Shown piece after piece: positions 8,674 to 20,689 of a stretch of DNA of 64,000 nucleotides (its first letter is position 1; every line of letters begins with the position of its first letter). The translations under genes and the position numbers were made by a program. The stretch spans positions 5,208,001-5,272,000 of the forward strand of contig NZ_BLKZ01000001.1 in NCBI RefSeq assembly GCF_010723575.1. The letters run 5' to 3'. The stretch is from Mycobacterium bourgelatii (GTDB lineage Bacteria > Actinomycetota > Actinomycetes > Mycobacteriales > Mycobacteriaceae). The notes beneath the pieces were generated by a model. It saw nothing but the letters and a program-made list of their open reading frames with translations. It was not told the origin of the DNA and ran no database searches.

Positions 8674-9542
8674 GTGACGGGATGGACGGCAGCTGATCTT
8701 CCTTCGTTCGCCGGGCGCACGGTGATCATCACCGGCGCCAACAGCGGCCTGGGCGCGGTGACGGCCCGCGAGTTGGCCGGCCGCGGCGCCGCAATCATCA
8801 TGGCCGTCCGCAACACCGACAAGGGTGAGGACGTCGCGCGCCAGATGAGCGGGCATGTCGAGGTACGCCGACTCGATCTGCAGGATCTGTCGTCCGTGCG
8901 GTCGTTCGCCGAAGGTATGGACGGGGCCGACGTGCTGATCAACAACGCCGGCATCATGGCCGCCCCGTACGCGCTGACCACCGACGGTTTCGAAAGCCAG
9001 ATCGGCACGAACCACCTCGGCCACTTCGCGCTGACCAACCTGCTGGTGCCCAAACTCACCGATCGGGTGGTGACGGTCTCGTCGATGGCGCACTGGCCGG
9101 GCCGGATCGCCCTCGACGACCTCAATTGGCAGACCCGACGGTATTCGCCCTGGTTGGCCTACAGCCAGTCGAAGCTGGCGAACCTGCTGTTCACCAGCGA
9201 GTTGCAGCGCGGCTCGAGGCGGCCGGGTCGCCGCTGCGGGCGCTGGCCGCACACCCGGGCTACTCGCACACCAACCTGCAAGGGGCTTCCGGGCGCAAGT
9301 TCGGCGACGCGGTGGTCTCGGCCGCCACCCGCATCATGGCCACCGACGCCGACTTCGGCGCCCGTCAGACGCTGTACGCGGCCTCCCAGGACCTCCCGGG
9401 CAACACCTACGTCGGCCCCCGATTCGGCTATCTCGGCCGCACCCAGGCCGTGGGGCGGAGCCGGGGGGCACGCGACGCGACGACCGCCGCCGCCCTTTGG
9501 GCGCTCTCGGAGCGGCTCACCGACACCAGATTTCCGCTCTGA
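8674..9542 (+). pseudogene. Short-chain dehydrogenase/reductase, frameshifted
   Basis: The N-terminal part has the SDR cofactor motif TGANSGLG, the NNAG motif (LINNAGIMAAP) and the catalytic YSQSK. From about 9211 the SDR sequence continues in another frame, with RLEAAGSPLRALAAHPGYS running to a stop at 9542. Restoring one C in CAGCGC|GGCTC joins the two parts into about 289 residues, normal for the family. The start is GTG 8674 (VTGWTAADLPSFAGR). In the uncorrected reading the Rossmann fold and active site remain, but the C-terminal substrate-binding part is replaced by a basic tail. It is probably cotranscribed with the upstream P450. The lesion could be real or a sequencing error. Confidence 0.85.
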
Positions 9543-9717
9543 GGTGCGAGTTGTCGGGCAGCGCCGGTCGCGCGAATTTTTCCTCTGAGGTGCACATGCG
9601 CTAACCTGGCCAGGCGTCACGGCGAGGGTGCATCAGCTTTACCAGCACCGTTATCGACGGAGACCGACAGTTCGTCGCGATCCTGGCCGTGCCCCGACAG
9701 ACACACAGGAGCGACAC

Positions 9718-10374
9718 ATGGCTAAGTCCGCAGTCAACCAGCTGAGCGTCAAGGTACGTACCGAGACGGGCAAGGGCGCGTCCCGGCGCGCACGGCGCGA
9801 CGGCAAGATTCCCGCCGTTCTCTACGGCCACGGCTCCGACCCGCAGCACCTTGAGCTGCCCGGACACGACTTTGCAGCCGTGCTGCGGCACGCGGGCACC
9901 AATGCCATCCTGACCCTCGACATCGAGGGCAAGGAGCAGTTGGCGTTGACCAAGGCCATCGACATTCACCCGATCCGGCGCACCATCCAGCACGCCGACC
10001 TGTTGGTCGTGCGTCGCGGCGAGAAGGTCACCGTCGAGGTCAGCGTCGTCATCGAGGGCGAGGCCGGTCCCGACACCCTGGTCACGCAGGAAACCAACGC
10101 GATCGAGATCGAGGCCGAAGCGCTGTCGATTCCCGAACAGTTGACCGTGTCCATCGAGGGCGCCGAGCCGGGCACCCAGTTCGCCGCCGGCCAGATCCCG
10201 CTGCCCAAGGGCGTCACCCTTGTTTCCGACCCCGAACTGCTGGTGGTCAACGTGGTGAACGCCCCGACCGCCGCGGACCTCGCGGAAGAGGTCGAAGGCG
10301 AAGAGGCCGCTGCCGCAGGCGAAGAGGCCGCCGCCGAGGCCGGCGAAGCCGAGGCCTCCGGCGAGTCCGAATAG
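9718..10374 (+). CDS. rplY: 50S ribosomal protein L25 (Ctc-type general stress form)
   Basis: This 218-residue protein binds 5S rRNA. It has the L25 N-terminal domain ([26 protein letters not shown]) followed by the TL5/Ctc-type C-terminal beta domain and a Glu/Ala-rich tail, as in the mycobacterial protein. ATG 9718 follows CACAGGAGCG, a good ribosome-binding site. An upstream in-frame start at 9628 would add 30 non-conserved residues. It forms a pair with pth, with 12 bp between them, as in M. tuberculosis. Confidence 0.96.
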   Translation: MAKSAVNQLSVKVRTETGKGASRRARRDGKIPAVLYGHGSDPQHLELPGHDFAAVLRHAGTNAILTLDIEGKEQLALTKAIDIHPIRRTIQHADLLVVRRGEKVTVEVSVVIEGEAGPDTLVTQETNAIEIEAEALSIPEQLTVSIEGAEPGTQFAAGQIPLPKGVTLVSDPELLVVNVVNAPTAADLAEEVEGEEAAAAGEEAAAEAGEAEASGESE

Positions 10375-10386
10375 GGGGGTTGGCGC

Positions 10387-10962
10387 ATGGCCGAGCCGCT
10401 CCTGCTGGTCGGCCTGGGCAATCCCGGCGAAACCTACGCCCGCACCCGACACAACCTCGGGTTCGTCGTCGCCGACATCCTCGCCGCGCGCCTGGGTGCG
10501 AAGTTCAAGGCGCACAAGCGTTCTGGCGCTGAGGTGGTCACCGGACGACTGGGCGGGCGTTCGGTGGTGCTGGCCAAACCGCGCTGCTACATGAACGAGT
10601 CCGGCCGCCAGGTCGGTCCGCTGGCGAAGTTCTACTCGGTGCCGCCCGCCGACATCGTCGTCATCCAGGACGAGCTTGACCTGGAGTTCGGCCGCATCCG
10701 GCTCAAGTTCGGCGGCGGGGAAGGCGGCCACAACGGGGTGCGCTCGGTCGCGGCGGCGTTGGGCACCAAGGACTTTCAACGGGTTCGCATCGGCATCGGC
10801 CGCCCGCCCGGGCGCAAGGATCCCGCGGCATTCGTGCTGGAGAACTTCACCGCCGCCGAACGCGCAGAGGTCCCGACGATCTGCGAGCAGGCCGCCGACG
10901 CCACCGAGTTGCTCGTCGAGGTGGGACTGGAACCGGCGCAGAACATTGTGCACGCCTGGTAA
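10387..10962 (+). CDS. pth: Peptidyl-tRNA hydrolase
   Basis: The 191-residue enzyme releases peptides from peptidyl-tRNA dropped by ribosomes. Diagnostic motifs are [18 protein letters not shown] with the catalytic His, the conserved [23 protein letters not shown] and GGHNGVRS. It starts at ATG 10387, 12 bp after rplY, behind a GGGGGG tract. A hairpin terminator follows the stop. Confidence 0.97.
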   Translation: MAEPLLLVGLGNPGETYARTRHNLGFVVADILAARLGAKFKAHKRSGAEVVTGRLGGRSVVLAKPRCYMNESGRQVGPLAKFYSVPPADIVVIQDELDLEFGRIRLKFGGGEGGHNGVRSVAAALGTKDFQRVRIGIGRPPGRKDPAAFVLENFTAAERAEVPTICEQAADATELLVEVGLEPAQNIVHAW

Positions 10963-10992
10963 ACCGGTAATCACTCCGCGCGACTAGACGCG

Positions 10993-11026
10993 AAATCCCC
11001 CAAACGCCAGTCGAATTGGGGGATTT
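10993..11026. terminator. Bidirectional hairpin terminator between pth and pks16
   Basis: AAATCCCCCAA (10993-11003) pairs perfectly with TTGGGGGATTT (11016-11026) across a 12-nt loop. It lies between the convergent pth and pks16 stops, and the flanking A and T residues supply short U tracts for either direction. Confidence 0.85.
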
Positions 11027-11050
11027 TGCGTTGGCTCGCCGAGCATGCGG

Positions 11051-12685
11051 TTAGGTGACCAGAGTCAAAGTGTTCGAGCGGCGCAGCTTGCCCGACGGGG
11101 TCTTCGGGATGGTCCCGGGCCCGAGCACCACGACGTTGCGCGGCCGCATGTCCACCTCGGCGACAACCTCGTGGGCCACCTGGTGCTCGATGCGACGCAC
11201 CTCGGCGGGGTCTTCGAAGGCGTTCGACTCGACGGCCACCGCGAACGTTTCCCGCGAATGCCCGGCGTCCAGCCGCACGGCCACCGCGCAGCCCGGACGG
11301 ACCCCCTCGACCCGGCACGCCGCCCGCTCGATGTCGGTCGGGTAGATGTTGCGCCCGGCCATGATGATGACGTCCTTGACCCGGCCGCAGACCACGACGT
11401 GGCCGTTCTCCATCTGGTAGCCCAGATCGCCGGTGTCGTACCAGCCGTTCTCGTCCTGTGCCGGCATGAAACCGGCCATCGTGATGTAACCCGGGGTCAA
11501 CGGCTCACCGCGCAACTCGATGACGCCGACGCCCCTGGGCGGCAGGATGGTGCCGTCGTCGCCGACGATGCGGATCTCAAGCCCCTGCAGCAGCGGGCCC
11601 AACGACGCCAGACGGCGGGTGTTGCCGCGGGTGGCCGGAACCGCCCGGCGCAGCGCGGCCAGCAGGTCAGCGTCGACCTCGTCGACCACCAGACCCGCAC
11701 CGCACTCCGAGAAGGACACCGCCAGCGTGGTCTCGGCCATGCCGTAGGCCGGCAGGATGGCCTCGGGCTTGAGTCCGAACGGCTTGCCGGCGTCGATCAG
11801 GTCCTCGACGTCGGCGGGCTCCACGGGCTCGGCGCCCGACAGCGCGAACCGCAGCGTGGACAGGTCGAACTGGCCCGGCTTGGCCTGCTTGCGCAGCCGC
11901 TTGGCGAACAGCGAGTAGGCGAAGTTGGGCGCGGCGGTCATCGTGCCCTTGTACTTGTCGATCAACTTGGCCCACAGCAAGGTGTCGCGCAGGAAGTCCA
12001 TCGGGGTCACCTTGACCAGCTCGGCACCGAAGTACATCGGCACCGTCAGGAAGCCGATCATGCCCATGTCGTGGAAGCAGGGCAGCCAGCTGACCATGAC
12101 GTCCTTTTCGACGTCGTACTTGGCGCCGATGAACATGGCCTCGGCGTTGGAGTACACGTTTCGGTGCGTGATGAGCACGGCTTTGGGGGAACCGGTCGAT
12201 CCCGACGTCAGCTGCATCAACGCCAGGTCGTCCTCGTCGGTCTCGACGGGGTCAATCGGGTCGTTGGCCAGCAGGTCGGCGACGGTCAACACCTTGACGC
12301 CGCGTTCCTCCAGGACCGGAGCCGCAGGCATGAACGGATCGGAGATGACGACGACCTTGGCCTCGATCATGTCGATGACGGTCGTGGTGTCCTCGGCCCA
12401 CGACGCCAGATCGGTGCGCGGGGTGGGCTGGTGCAGCATGGTCAGGCTCGCCCCGCGCATCCACAAGGCCTGGGCGGTCGGCGCGATCTCCACCGGCGCA
12501 CCGGCCAACACGCCGACCGCATCACCACGCCCGACGCCGGCCTTAGCCAGCCCTCCGGCAATCTGACGCGCCCGCTCGTGGACCTCAAGCCACGTGTGAC
12601 GGATTGGGTTGTGCGGCTCACCGGTAACCATGCCCTTGGCGCTCTCATGGGCATTGCGGAACATCTTTTCGGTAAACCTGCTCAA
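11051..12685 (-). CDS. pks16: Fatty acyl-AMP ligase/acyl-CoA synthetase-like protein (Pks16)
   Basis: This 544-residue ANL-superfamily adenylate-forming enzyme has the P-loop-like motif [12 protein letters not shown] at about residue 178, the A5-like motif [13 protein letters not shown], the A7/A8 region WYDTGDLGY followed by [15 protein letters not shown], and the C-terminal catalytic Lys in [10 protein letters not shown]. It resembles fatty acyl-AMP ligases. Length and position between pth and ispE match M. tuberculosis Pks16 (Rv1013). Despite the name it has no polyketide synthase domain. The substrate is unknown but is presumably a fatty or mycolate-related acid. It has a 330-bp upstream region of its own. 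Confidence 0.93.
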   Translation of the reverse strand: MSRFTEKMFRNAHESAKGMVTGEPHNPIRHTWLEVHERARQIAGGLAKAGVGRGDAVGVLAGAPVEIAPTAQALWMRGASLTMLHQPTPRTDLASWAEDTTTVIDMIEAKVVVISDPFMPAAPVLEERGVKVLTVADLLANDPIDPVETDEDDLALMQLTSGSTGSPKAVLITHRNVYSNAEAMFIGAKYDVEKDVMVSWLPCFHDMGMIGFLTVPMYFGAELVKVTPMDFLRDTLLWAKLIDKYKGTMTAAPNFAYSLFAKRLRKQAKPGQFDLSTLRFALSGAEPVEPADVEDLIDAGKPFGLKPEAILPAYGMAETTLAVSFSECGAGLVVDEVDADLLAALRRAVPATRGNTRRLASLGPLLQGLEIRIVGDDGTILPPRGVGVIELRGEPLTPGYITMAGFMPAQDENGWYDTGDLGYQMENGHVVVCGRVKDVIIMAGRNIYPTDIERAACRVEGVRPGCAVAVRLDAGHSRETFAVAVESNAFEDPAEVRRIEHQVAHEVVAEVDMRPRNVVVLGPGTIPKTPSGKLRRSNTLTLVT

Positions 12686-13017
12686 AGCAACCTCCTCGGC
12701 TCCGGCGCCAGGGTCCGGATTTTCATGTTCCGCCTGCTGGACGGCACTTTAAAGCAGGCGCGCGCGCACATTTCGGGAGCAATTAAGTCTCAAAATGATG
12801 ATGTCCAGCGAACGCAGAGACCGCATTCTCTCCCTTCCGCTGGTCCTCACCGCCGATTATCTTAAGCTCCTCTTAAGTAACCGCCAAACTCTGGTGCCGT
12901 TTGAGGGCCAAGTCACACCCGCCTGGACCCGTTGATACTGCACTGTTGGCGGTGTCTACTCGGACTTTGCCGCCCTACACGCAGTCTCAACGCGGGCGGC
13001 GGCTCGGCACCCCACAA
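12686..13017. promoter_or_regulatory. Noncoding region between ispE end and pks16 start
   Basis: This stretch of about 330 bp must carry the pks16 promoter. It is less GC-rich than its surroundings at 12770-12880 and has two CTTAAG-type repeats (ATCTTAAGC and TCTTAAGT around 12858-12877). I see no convincing gene, RNA or terminator in it. Confidence 0.45.
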
Positions 13018-13965
13018 TCACGCCTCGGTGGGCGTCACCACTCGCGCGCCGGGCACGGGCCCGGTGGCGACTCGAACGGTACGACACACGCCAGCTCCGG
13101 ACAGCTGTGTGCCGACGTCGACGGCGGACTCCTCCGAGGCGCACAGGAACGCACACGTCGGCCCCGACCCGGACACGATGCCGGCCAACGCACCGGCGTC
13201 CACCCCGGCGCGCAGGGCCCGCCGCAGCGATGGGTTCAGGCTTATCGCGGCCGCTTGCATCTCATTGCCCAGCAGCGGCGCCAACTCGTGCGGGTCGCCG
13301 GCGGCCAGCGCGGCCAGCACCGGACCCGGCCCGTCCAGCCGAGGGGGATCCCCCACCTCGCGAAGCCGGTCGAGTTCGTCGTACACCTCTGGGGTCAGCA
13401 GCTCGCTCTTGGCGAACGCCAGTACCCAGTTAAAGGTGTTGCGCGACAACACCGTAGCCAGTTCCTCACCCCGCCCGGTGCCCAGCGCCGTCCCGCCGTG
13501 CAGGGCAAACGGCACGTCGCTGCCCAGCTTGGCCGCAAGCATGCGCAGATCACGCCGGGGCAGGTTGAGTTCCCATAGCGAGTTCATCGCCACCAGCACA
13601 CCGGCGGCGTCGGCGCTGCCACCACCCATGCCTCCGGCCACCGGAATCGACTTCTGAATCACGATCGACACGTCCGGCGCCCGTCCCACGTGGTCGGCCA
13701 GCAGCTTGGCCGCCCGCCAGGCGATGTTGCGTTCGTCGTTCGGCAGTTTGTCGGCACCCTCGCCGAGCAACTCGAGCGACAACACGTCGGCGTTGCTCAC
13801 GGTCAGCTCATCGATGAGCGAGACGGCATGGAACACCGTCGTCAGCTCGTGATAGCCGTCCTCACGTCGATCGCCGACGGCCAGATAGAGGTTGACCTTG
13901 CCAGGTACCCGAACCGTCACCGACCCGGTCGGCACCCACAACTCGGCGGTGTTCCCGTCAGGCAT
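13018..13965 (-). CDS. ispE: 4-diphosphocytidyl-2-C-methyl-D-erythritol kinase IspE
   Basis: IspE phosphorylates CDP-methylerythritol in the non-mevalonate isoprenoid pathway. This GHMP kinase shows [20 protein letters not shown] near the N terminus, the ATP-binding loop [14 protein letters not shown] at about residue 100, and a C-terminal [14 protein letters not shown] start at ATG 13965. A TTG at 13971 (two codons earlier) and a GTG at 13935, which gives [12 protein letters not shown] as annotated in M. tuberculosis, are alternatives; none has a strong ribosome-binding site. It follows ksgA by about 50 bp in the rpfB-ksgA-ispE operon. Confidence 0.95.
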   Translation of the reverse strand: MPDGNTAELWVPTGSVTVRVPGKVNLYLAVGDRREDGYHELTTVFHAVSLIDELTVSNADVLSLELLGEGADKLPNDERNIAWRAAKLLADHVGRAPDVSIVIQKSIPVAGGMGGGSADAAGVLVAMNSLWELNLPRRDLRMLAAKLGSDVPFALHGGTALGTGRGEELATVLSRNTFNWVLAFAKSELLTPEVYDELDRLREVGDPPRLDGPGPVLAALAAGDPHELAPLLGNEMQAAAISLNPSLRRALRAGVDAGALAGIVSGSGPTCAFLCASEESAVDVGTQLSGAGVCRTVRVATGPVPGARVVTPTEA

Positions 13966-14015
13966 AAGCAACCAGGATGTCAGCCACCGCCACCGCAGCA
14001 GACTATCGCTGCTCC

Positions 14016-16231
<2,216 letters not shown>

Positions 16232-17083
16232 TCAGGGCGATATCGAGGCCAGCCCATACACCCGGCGCGCATTGCTGGACGTGATTTCCGCCAGCTCCTC
16301 CGGACGCCGATTTACCAGCTCAGCCAACGCCCGGACGGTATAGGGCAGACAATACGGTTCGTTCGCTGCGCCGCGGTACGGGTGGGGCGTCAAAAAAGGT
16401 GCATCGGTTTCCACCAAAAGTTGGTCCGCCGGTATCAGTGGCGCCGCTTCGCGCAGCTCTCGCGCGTTGCGAAAGCTGACCGTCCCGGACAGGCTGATGA
16501 ACCACCCCGCGGCGATGCACTCCCGAGCCATCGAGCTGTCGGATGAGAAGCAGTGAAAGATCACGGTCTCGGGCGCACCCTCGGCCCGCAGCACGTCGAG
16601 CACCTCGCGGTCGGCCTGCCGATTGTGGATCATCAGCGGCTTGCCGACCCGCTTCGCCAGGTCGATGTGCCACGCGAAGGCCTCCCGCTGGACCTCCAGC
16701 GCGGCGCACCCGTCCAGCTTGCCCGGCCAGTACATGTCCATACCGGTCTCACCGACGGCCACCACCCGGGGATGGGACACCAGCTGCTCGATCTCGGCGC
16801 GGGTCGCCTGGTCCAGCGCGTCCGTGCGGGTGGGGTGCAACGCCACCGCGGCATACACCCGCGGATCCCACTCCGCAGCGCGGGTCACCCAGCGGGCCGA
16901 ATCCAGGTCGTCGGCGATGGTGACCACCGTCTCGACGCCCACGGCGTTCGCGCGGTCGAGAATCGCGCCGACGGAAGCGGCGTCCGTCGCGCCACACGCG
17001 TCGAGGTGGGTGTGGGCGTCGACTAACGGCGCCAACGGCTCCGGCGCGGGAGGTCGGTTGCGGTCCTGACGGTTGGAGCTCAC
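16232..17083 (-). CDS. tatD: TatD-family metal-dependent hydrolase/deoxyribonuclease
   Basis: This amidohydrolase-fold protein of about 283 residues has the metal-binding DAHTHLD motif near the N terminus, AVALHPTR, VGETGMDMYW, the HNRQADREVL and HCFSSD histidines and the terminal metal Asp in LLVETDAPFLTPHPYRG. TatD proteins act as 3'-5' nucleases or general metal-dependent hydrolases. I start at GTG 17083 (MSSNRQDR); the longest reading begins at 17107 and would leave only 16 bp to the divergent metG. It may be cotranscribed with rpfB downstream. Confidence 0.92.
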   Translation of the reverse strand: MSSNRQDRNRPPAPEPLAPLVDAHTHLDACGATDAASVGAILDRANAVGVETVVTIADDLDSARWVTRAAEWDPRVYAAVALHPTRTDALDQATRAEIEQLVSHPRVVAVGETGMDMYWPGKLDGCAALEVQREAFAWHIDLAKRVGKPLMIHNRQADREVLDVLRAEGAPETVIFHCFSSDSSMARECIAAGWFISLSGTVSFRNARELREAAPLIPADQLLVETDAPFLTPHPYRGAANEPYCLPYTVRALAELVNRRPEELAEITSSNARRVYGLASISP

Positions 17084-17123
17084 GTCGCACACAATATGTG
17101 CGCCCAATTAGGGTGAAACTCCG

Positions 17124-18674
17124 ATGAGCCCTAAGCAGCCCTTCTACATCACCACGGCGATCGCGTATCCCAACGCCGCGCCGCACGTGGGTCACGCCTA
17201 CGAATACGTCGCCAGCGACGCGATAGCCCGGTTCAAGCGGCTGGACGGTTACGACGTCCGGTTTCTCACCGGGACCGACGAGCACGGCCTGAAGGTCGCC
17301 CAGGCGGCCGCGGCAGCGGGTGTGCCGACGGCCGAGCACGCGCGGCGGAATTCGGATGTGTTCCAACGCATGCAGGAGAGGCTGAACATCTCCTTCGACC
17401 GCTTCATCCGCACCACCGACGCCGATCACCACGAGGCGTCGAAGGAGATCTGGCGACGGATGGCCGACGCCGGGGACATCTATCTCGACGACTACTCGGG
17501 TTGGTACTCGGTTCGCGACGAGCGGTTCTTCGTCGAATCGGAGACCGAGGTTGTCGACGGGGTCCGCATCGCGGTCGAGACGGGCACCCCGGTGACCTGG
17601 ACCGAGGAGCAGACCTACTTCTTCCGGCTGTCGGCATACGCCGACAAGCTGCTCGCCCACTACGAAGCCAATCCGGAGTTCATCGGACCCGACGTACGCC
17701 GCAACGAGGTGATCAGCTTCGTCTCCGGCGGGCTGAAGGACTTGTCCGTCTCACGCACGTCCTTCGACTGGGGCGTCCCGGTGCCGGACCACCCCGACCA
17801 CGTCATGTACGTCTGGGTGGACGCGCTGACCAACTATCTGACCGGGGCCGGCTTCCCCGACACCAGCTCGGACTCGTTCCAGCGCTACTGGCCCGCCGAC
17901 CTGCACATGATCGGCAAGGACATCATCAGGTTCCACGCGGTCTACTGGCCGGCGTTTTTGATGTCGGCCGGAATCGAGTTGCCCCGAAGGGTTTTCGCGC
18001 ACGGGTTCCTGCACAACCGGGGCGAGAAGATGAGCAAGTCGGTGGGCAACACCGTCGACCCGACGGCCCTGGCCGACACCTTCGGCGTGGACCAAGTCCG
18101 CTATTTCCTGTTGCGCGAGGTGCCGTTCGGCCAGGACGGCAGCTACAGCGAAGAGGCGATCATCACGCGGATCAACACCGACCTGGCCAACGAGCTCGGC
18201 AACCTCGCCCAGCGCTCGTTGTCGATGATCGCCAAGAACCTGGACGGGGCGGTCCCCGAGCCCGGCGAATTCACCGCTGCGGACACCGAATTGCTGACCA
18301 CCGCTGACGGTTTGTTGGAGCGGGTGCGCGCGCATTTCGACGCTCAGGCGATGCATCTGGCCTTGGAAGCGATCTGGCTGATGCTCGGTGACGCGAACAA
18401 GTACTTCTCCGCCCAGCAGCCCTGGGTACTGCGCAAGAGCGACTCCGAAGCGGACCAGGTCAGATTCCGAACCGTGCTGTACACCACGTGCGAAGTGGTG
18501 CGGATCGCGGCGCTGCTGGTGCAGCCCGTGATGCCGGAATCGGCGGGCAGATTGCTGGACCTGCTGGGCCAGCCCACAGACGAGCGGACATTCACTTCCG
18601 TCGGAGCTCGGCTGGTTCCCGGCACCGCCTTACCACAGCCAACCGGGGTTTTCCCGCGTTTTCAGGCGGACTGA
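17124..18674 (+). CDS. metG: Methionyl-tRNA synthetase
   Basis: The 516-residue class I synthetase charges tRNA-Met. The HIGH signature appears as [13 protein letters not shown] at about residue 14 and KMSKS as [12 protein letters not shown] at about residue 300. The C-terminal anticodon-binding domain is present without an added tRNA-binding domain, as in M. tuberculosis MetS. It is divergent from tatD with a very short shared promoter region. It marks the left edge of the large accessory locus that follows. Confidence 0.97.
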   Translation: MSPKQPFYITTAIAYPNAAPHVGHAYEYVASDAIARFKRLDGYDVRFLTGTDEHGLKVAQAAAAAGVPTAEHARRNSDVFQRMQERLNISFDRFIRTTDADHHEASKEIWRRMADAGDIYLDDYSGWYSVRDERFFVESETEVVDGVRIAVETGTPVTWTEEQTYFFRLSAYADKLLAHYEANPEFIGPDVRRNEVISFVSGGLKDLSVSRTSFDWGVPVPDHPDHVMYVWVDALTNYLTGAGFPDTSSDSFQRYWPADLHMIGKDIIRFHAVYWPAFLMSAGIELPRRVFAHGFLHNRGEKMSKSVGNTVDPTALADTFGVDQVRYFLLREVPFGQDGSYSEEAIITRINTDLANELGNLAQRSLSMIAKNLDGAVPEPGEFTAADTELLTTADGLLERVRAHFDAQAMHLALEAIWLMLGDANKYFSAQQPWVLRKSDSEADQVRFRTVLYTTCEVVRIAALLVQPVMPESAGRLLDLLGQPTDERTFTSVGARLVPGTALPQPTGVFPRFQAD

Positions 18675-18761
18675 GCCCAATCTCCGGGTCCAGCCTGCGG
18701 CTTCACTACCGGTAACTCGAAAGCGTCCGAGCTACGGTCTGGCATAGGACATAATCGGGCT

Positions 18762-19166
18762 GTGGAGCGACGACGGAATCGGCAAGCCAGCCAATCGCCG
18801 ATGGCCACCCTCAAGCAGTTGCCGGCGCTGGTGGTACTGGAGCGGATTCCGGTTCCCATTCTCGCGATTGGGCATGACGGGGGCATCTTGTTCACCAACA
18901 CCGCGTTCGCGGAGATGGTGGGATTCGATCCGGAGGAAGTGCTCGCCCTGAAGTTCCATGAGATCTTCCACCAGACCCCGGACTCGGAGTCGTCGCTGCT
19001 GTCCTTCGTCCGGGCCCTGGCCAACGAAGTCGTCGAACTGTCACACAAGGACGGTTCCGTAGTGAAGGCGCTGATGAGCCGGTCGGCGGTCATGCGGTCC
19101 GACGACAACTTCGCCCTCGCGGCGTTCCAAGACCTGACCGAGCAGCTCTGGTTGGAGGAGCGCTGA
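18762..19166 (+). CDS. Single-PAS-domain sensor protein
   Basis: This 134-residue protein consists of one PAS domain (ALVVLERIPVPILAIGHDGG, FTNTAFAEMVGFDPEEVLAL, then the PAC-like part SRSAVMRSDDNFALAAFQDL). There is no output domain, so it may sense a small molecule or redox state and act through a partner. The start is GTG 18762. A CATAAT -10-like hexamer ends only six bases upstream (18750-18755), which suggests a leaderless transcript. It is the first gene of the region between metG and the exopolysaccharide genes. Confidence 0.75.
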   Translation: MERRRNRQASQSPMATLKQLPALVVLERIPVPILAIGHDGGILFTNTAFAEMVGFDPEEVLALKFHEIFHQTPDSESSLLSFVRALANEVVELSHKDGSVVKALMSRSAVMRSDDNFALAAFQDLTEQLWLEER

Positions 19167-19229
19167 CACCCTACCCGCCGGGTCTCTATGAGTTTCCCAG
19201 ACCGCAAGTTTTCGCATAGCCACTTATTA

Positions 19230-19248
19230 ATACCTGTAGTATGGTTTT
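19230..19248 (+). promoter_or_regulatory. Palindromic operator-like motif, site A
   Basis: The core ATACCTGTAGTATGGTTTT ends five bases before the ATG of the acetyltransferase gene. It matches site C (25027-25045) at 15 of 19 positions and resembles three further copies in this locus. TAGTAT inside it could also serve as a -10 box for a leaderless mRNA. Confidence 0.6.
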
Positions 19249-19253
19249 GGGGT

Positions 19254-19823
19254 ATGATCAAGACTCGCAGAGAGCTCGGGTTGTATCTTGCTGCGGACTT
19301 GAACGCCCACGGGCTCGACCGCTGGCGACATCGCTACCGGATCGTCCATCGCGCGGCCTATTTTCAGCGCCTACTTCGTAAGTCCGAGTACTGGACGAAC
19401 ACCGCCCGAACACCCTTCGGCCGCCTCATCGCCGGATACCTGCGACTGCGGTGCAAATTCTTGGGCGAACGGCTCGGGTTCGGTATCCCGCGCAACGCAT
19501 TCGGCCCCGGCTTGTCGATCGCACATGTCGGCTGGGTTCATGTGCATCATCGGGCACGAATTGGCGCCAACTGCCGGATCCACCAAGGTGTGACGATCGG
19601 GGAAGGGCGGCCGGGCCAGTACCCCACCATCGGCGACGACGTGTTCATCTTCCCCGGTGCCATGGTGCTTGGCGTCGATGTCGGCAGTCGCGTGGGCATC
19701 CTTGCCGGCGCCGTCGTGACCAAGCCAGTGCCCGACGACGTCGACGTGGCCGGCATTCCGGCCCACATCGTCAAAGATCGCCGTCCGCGCCCCGCCCAGC
19801 AGGCACTGCTCGCGGACGCCTGA
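19254..19823 (+). CDS. Serine O-acetyltransferase-like hexapeptide acetyltransferase
   Basis: This protein of about 189 residues has an N-terminal helical part and a left-handed beta helix with the CysE/WcaB-type signature HVGWVHVHHRARIGANCRIHQGVTIGEG, GDDVFIFPGAMVLG and GIPAHIVKD. CysE proteins O-acetylate serine, while the close relatives WcaB and similar enzymes O-acetylate sugars in polysaccharide clusters. Its position beside an exopolysaccharide locus and its shared operator motif favour a glycan acetyltransferase, but this is inference. I chose ATG 19254 (MIKTRRELGLYLAADL). The upstream start at 19188 would read through the regulatory motif. Confidence 0.82.
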   Translation: MIKTRRELGLYLAADLNAHGLDRWRHRYRIVHRAAYFQRLLRKSEYWTNTARTPFGRLIAGYLRLRCKFLGERLGFGIPRNAFGPGLSIAHVGWVHVHHRARIGANCRIHQGVTIGEGRPGQYPTIGDDVFIFPGAMVLGVDVGSRVGILAGAVVTKPVPDDVDVAGIPAHIVKDRRPRPAQQALLADA

Positions 19824-20588
19824 CTAATTCTCCAGAATCGCCGCGTCGCTGGCTGGCGCGTCGCTGGTCGGCGCGTCGCCGGCTGCCGCAACGGTGGCCG
19901 CCCGACCGTTGGCCGCCCCCTGGGAACGGGAATGACGCATCGCCTCGCGAGCCAGGAATTGCCGGAAATACGGCAGGGCCTCTTCGGTTGCGATGCCGGG
20001 AAGGAGCACCCCCCACAGTTGATTCAGTCGGCCGCTGAGGTCATCGGCCAGACCTGCGCTGGCGCGTTGTCCGGAGATGGCAACCGCCAGCACGCGCGCG
20101 CCGTACATGGCTCCGACGATCGTCGCGCTGACGACGTCGGGGTCGATGTCGGGTCGAACGTCGCCTTCGGCGATGGCCCGCCGAGCCTGGCGCGCCATTG
20201 CCTCAACCCAATTGCGGCAGCTGCGCGCGGTCGCCTCGTTGAATCCGCTCAATGCCGCCGTCAACTGTTCGGCCGCGCGCGCCACCTTGTCGGTGCTCAA
20301 CACCTTGGCGATGGCAAAGGTGCCGTGGATCATGTTCTCCAGCGCGGGCGAGGCCGACCCGCAGACGTTGTTGAAGGCCAGCAGCATCGTTTGCGAGCCC
20401 TCGTCGATGATGTCGGACGCGAGCGCTTCCTTCGAATCGAAGTGGTGATAGAGGGCGCCCTTGGTCATGCCCGTTCGCTCGATGATGGTGCCCCACCCCG
20501 CGGCGGCGTAGCCGACCTCGCCGAAGACGTCGATGGCAGCATCGAGAATCTTTCGACGAGTCAGCTCCGACCGTATCTGGCGAGCCAT
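19824..20588 (-). CDS. TetR-family regulator resembling gamma-butyrolactone receptors (ArpA/ScbR type)
   Basis: The 254-residue protein opens MARQIRSELTRRKILDAAID and has the HTH TIIERTGMTKGALYHHFDSK. Its C-terminal part, with QLWGVLLPGIATEE, resembles the ArpA/ScbR family, whose members release DNA on binding small diffusible signals and often control secondary metabolism in actinomycetes. The tail after about residue 215 is Ala-rich low-complexity sequence (SDAPASDAAILEN). It is convergent with the acetyltransferase, with stops abutting. It lies about 100 bp downstream of the second TetR gene on the same strand. The ligand and target are not known; no AfsA-like synthase is seen in the window. 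Confidence 0.82.
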   Translation of the reverse strand: MARQIRSELTRRKILDAAIDVFGEVGYAAAGWGTIIERTGMTKGALYHHFDSKEALASDIIDEGSQTMLLAFNNVCGSASPALENMIHGTFAIAKVLSTDKVARAAEQLTAALSGFNEATARSCRNWVEAMARQARRAIAEGDVRPDIDPDVVSATIVGAMYGARVLAVAISGQRASAGLADDLSGRLNQLWGVLLPGIATEEALPYFRQFLAREAMRHSRSQGAANGRAATVAAAGDAPTSDAPASDAAILEN

Positions 20589-20689
20589 CGATTCTGCCCC
20601 TCCGACAGTGCCATGATCCGCGAATTGCGGACCTTTGGGTCTCGTTTGTCCTGGTCAGACCACCAAATCGTAACAGCCACCAAGGCGCC

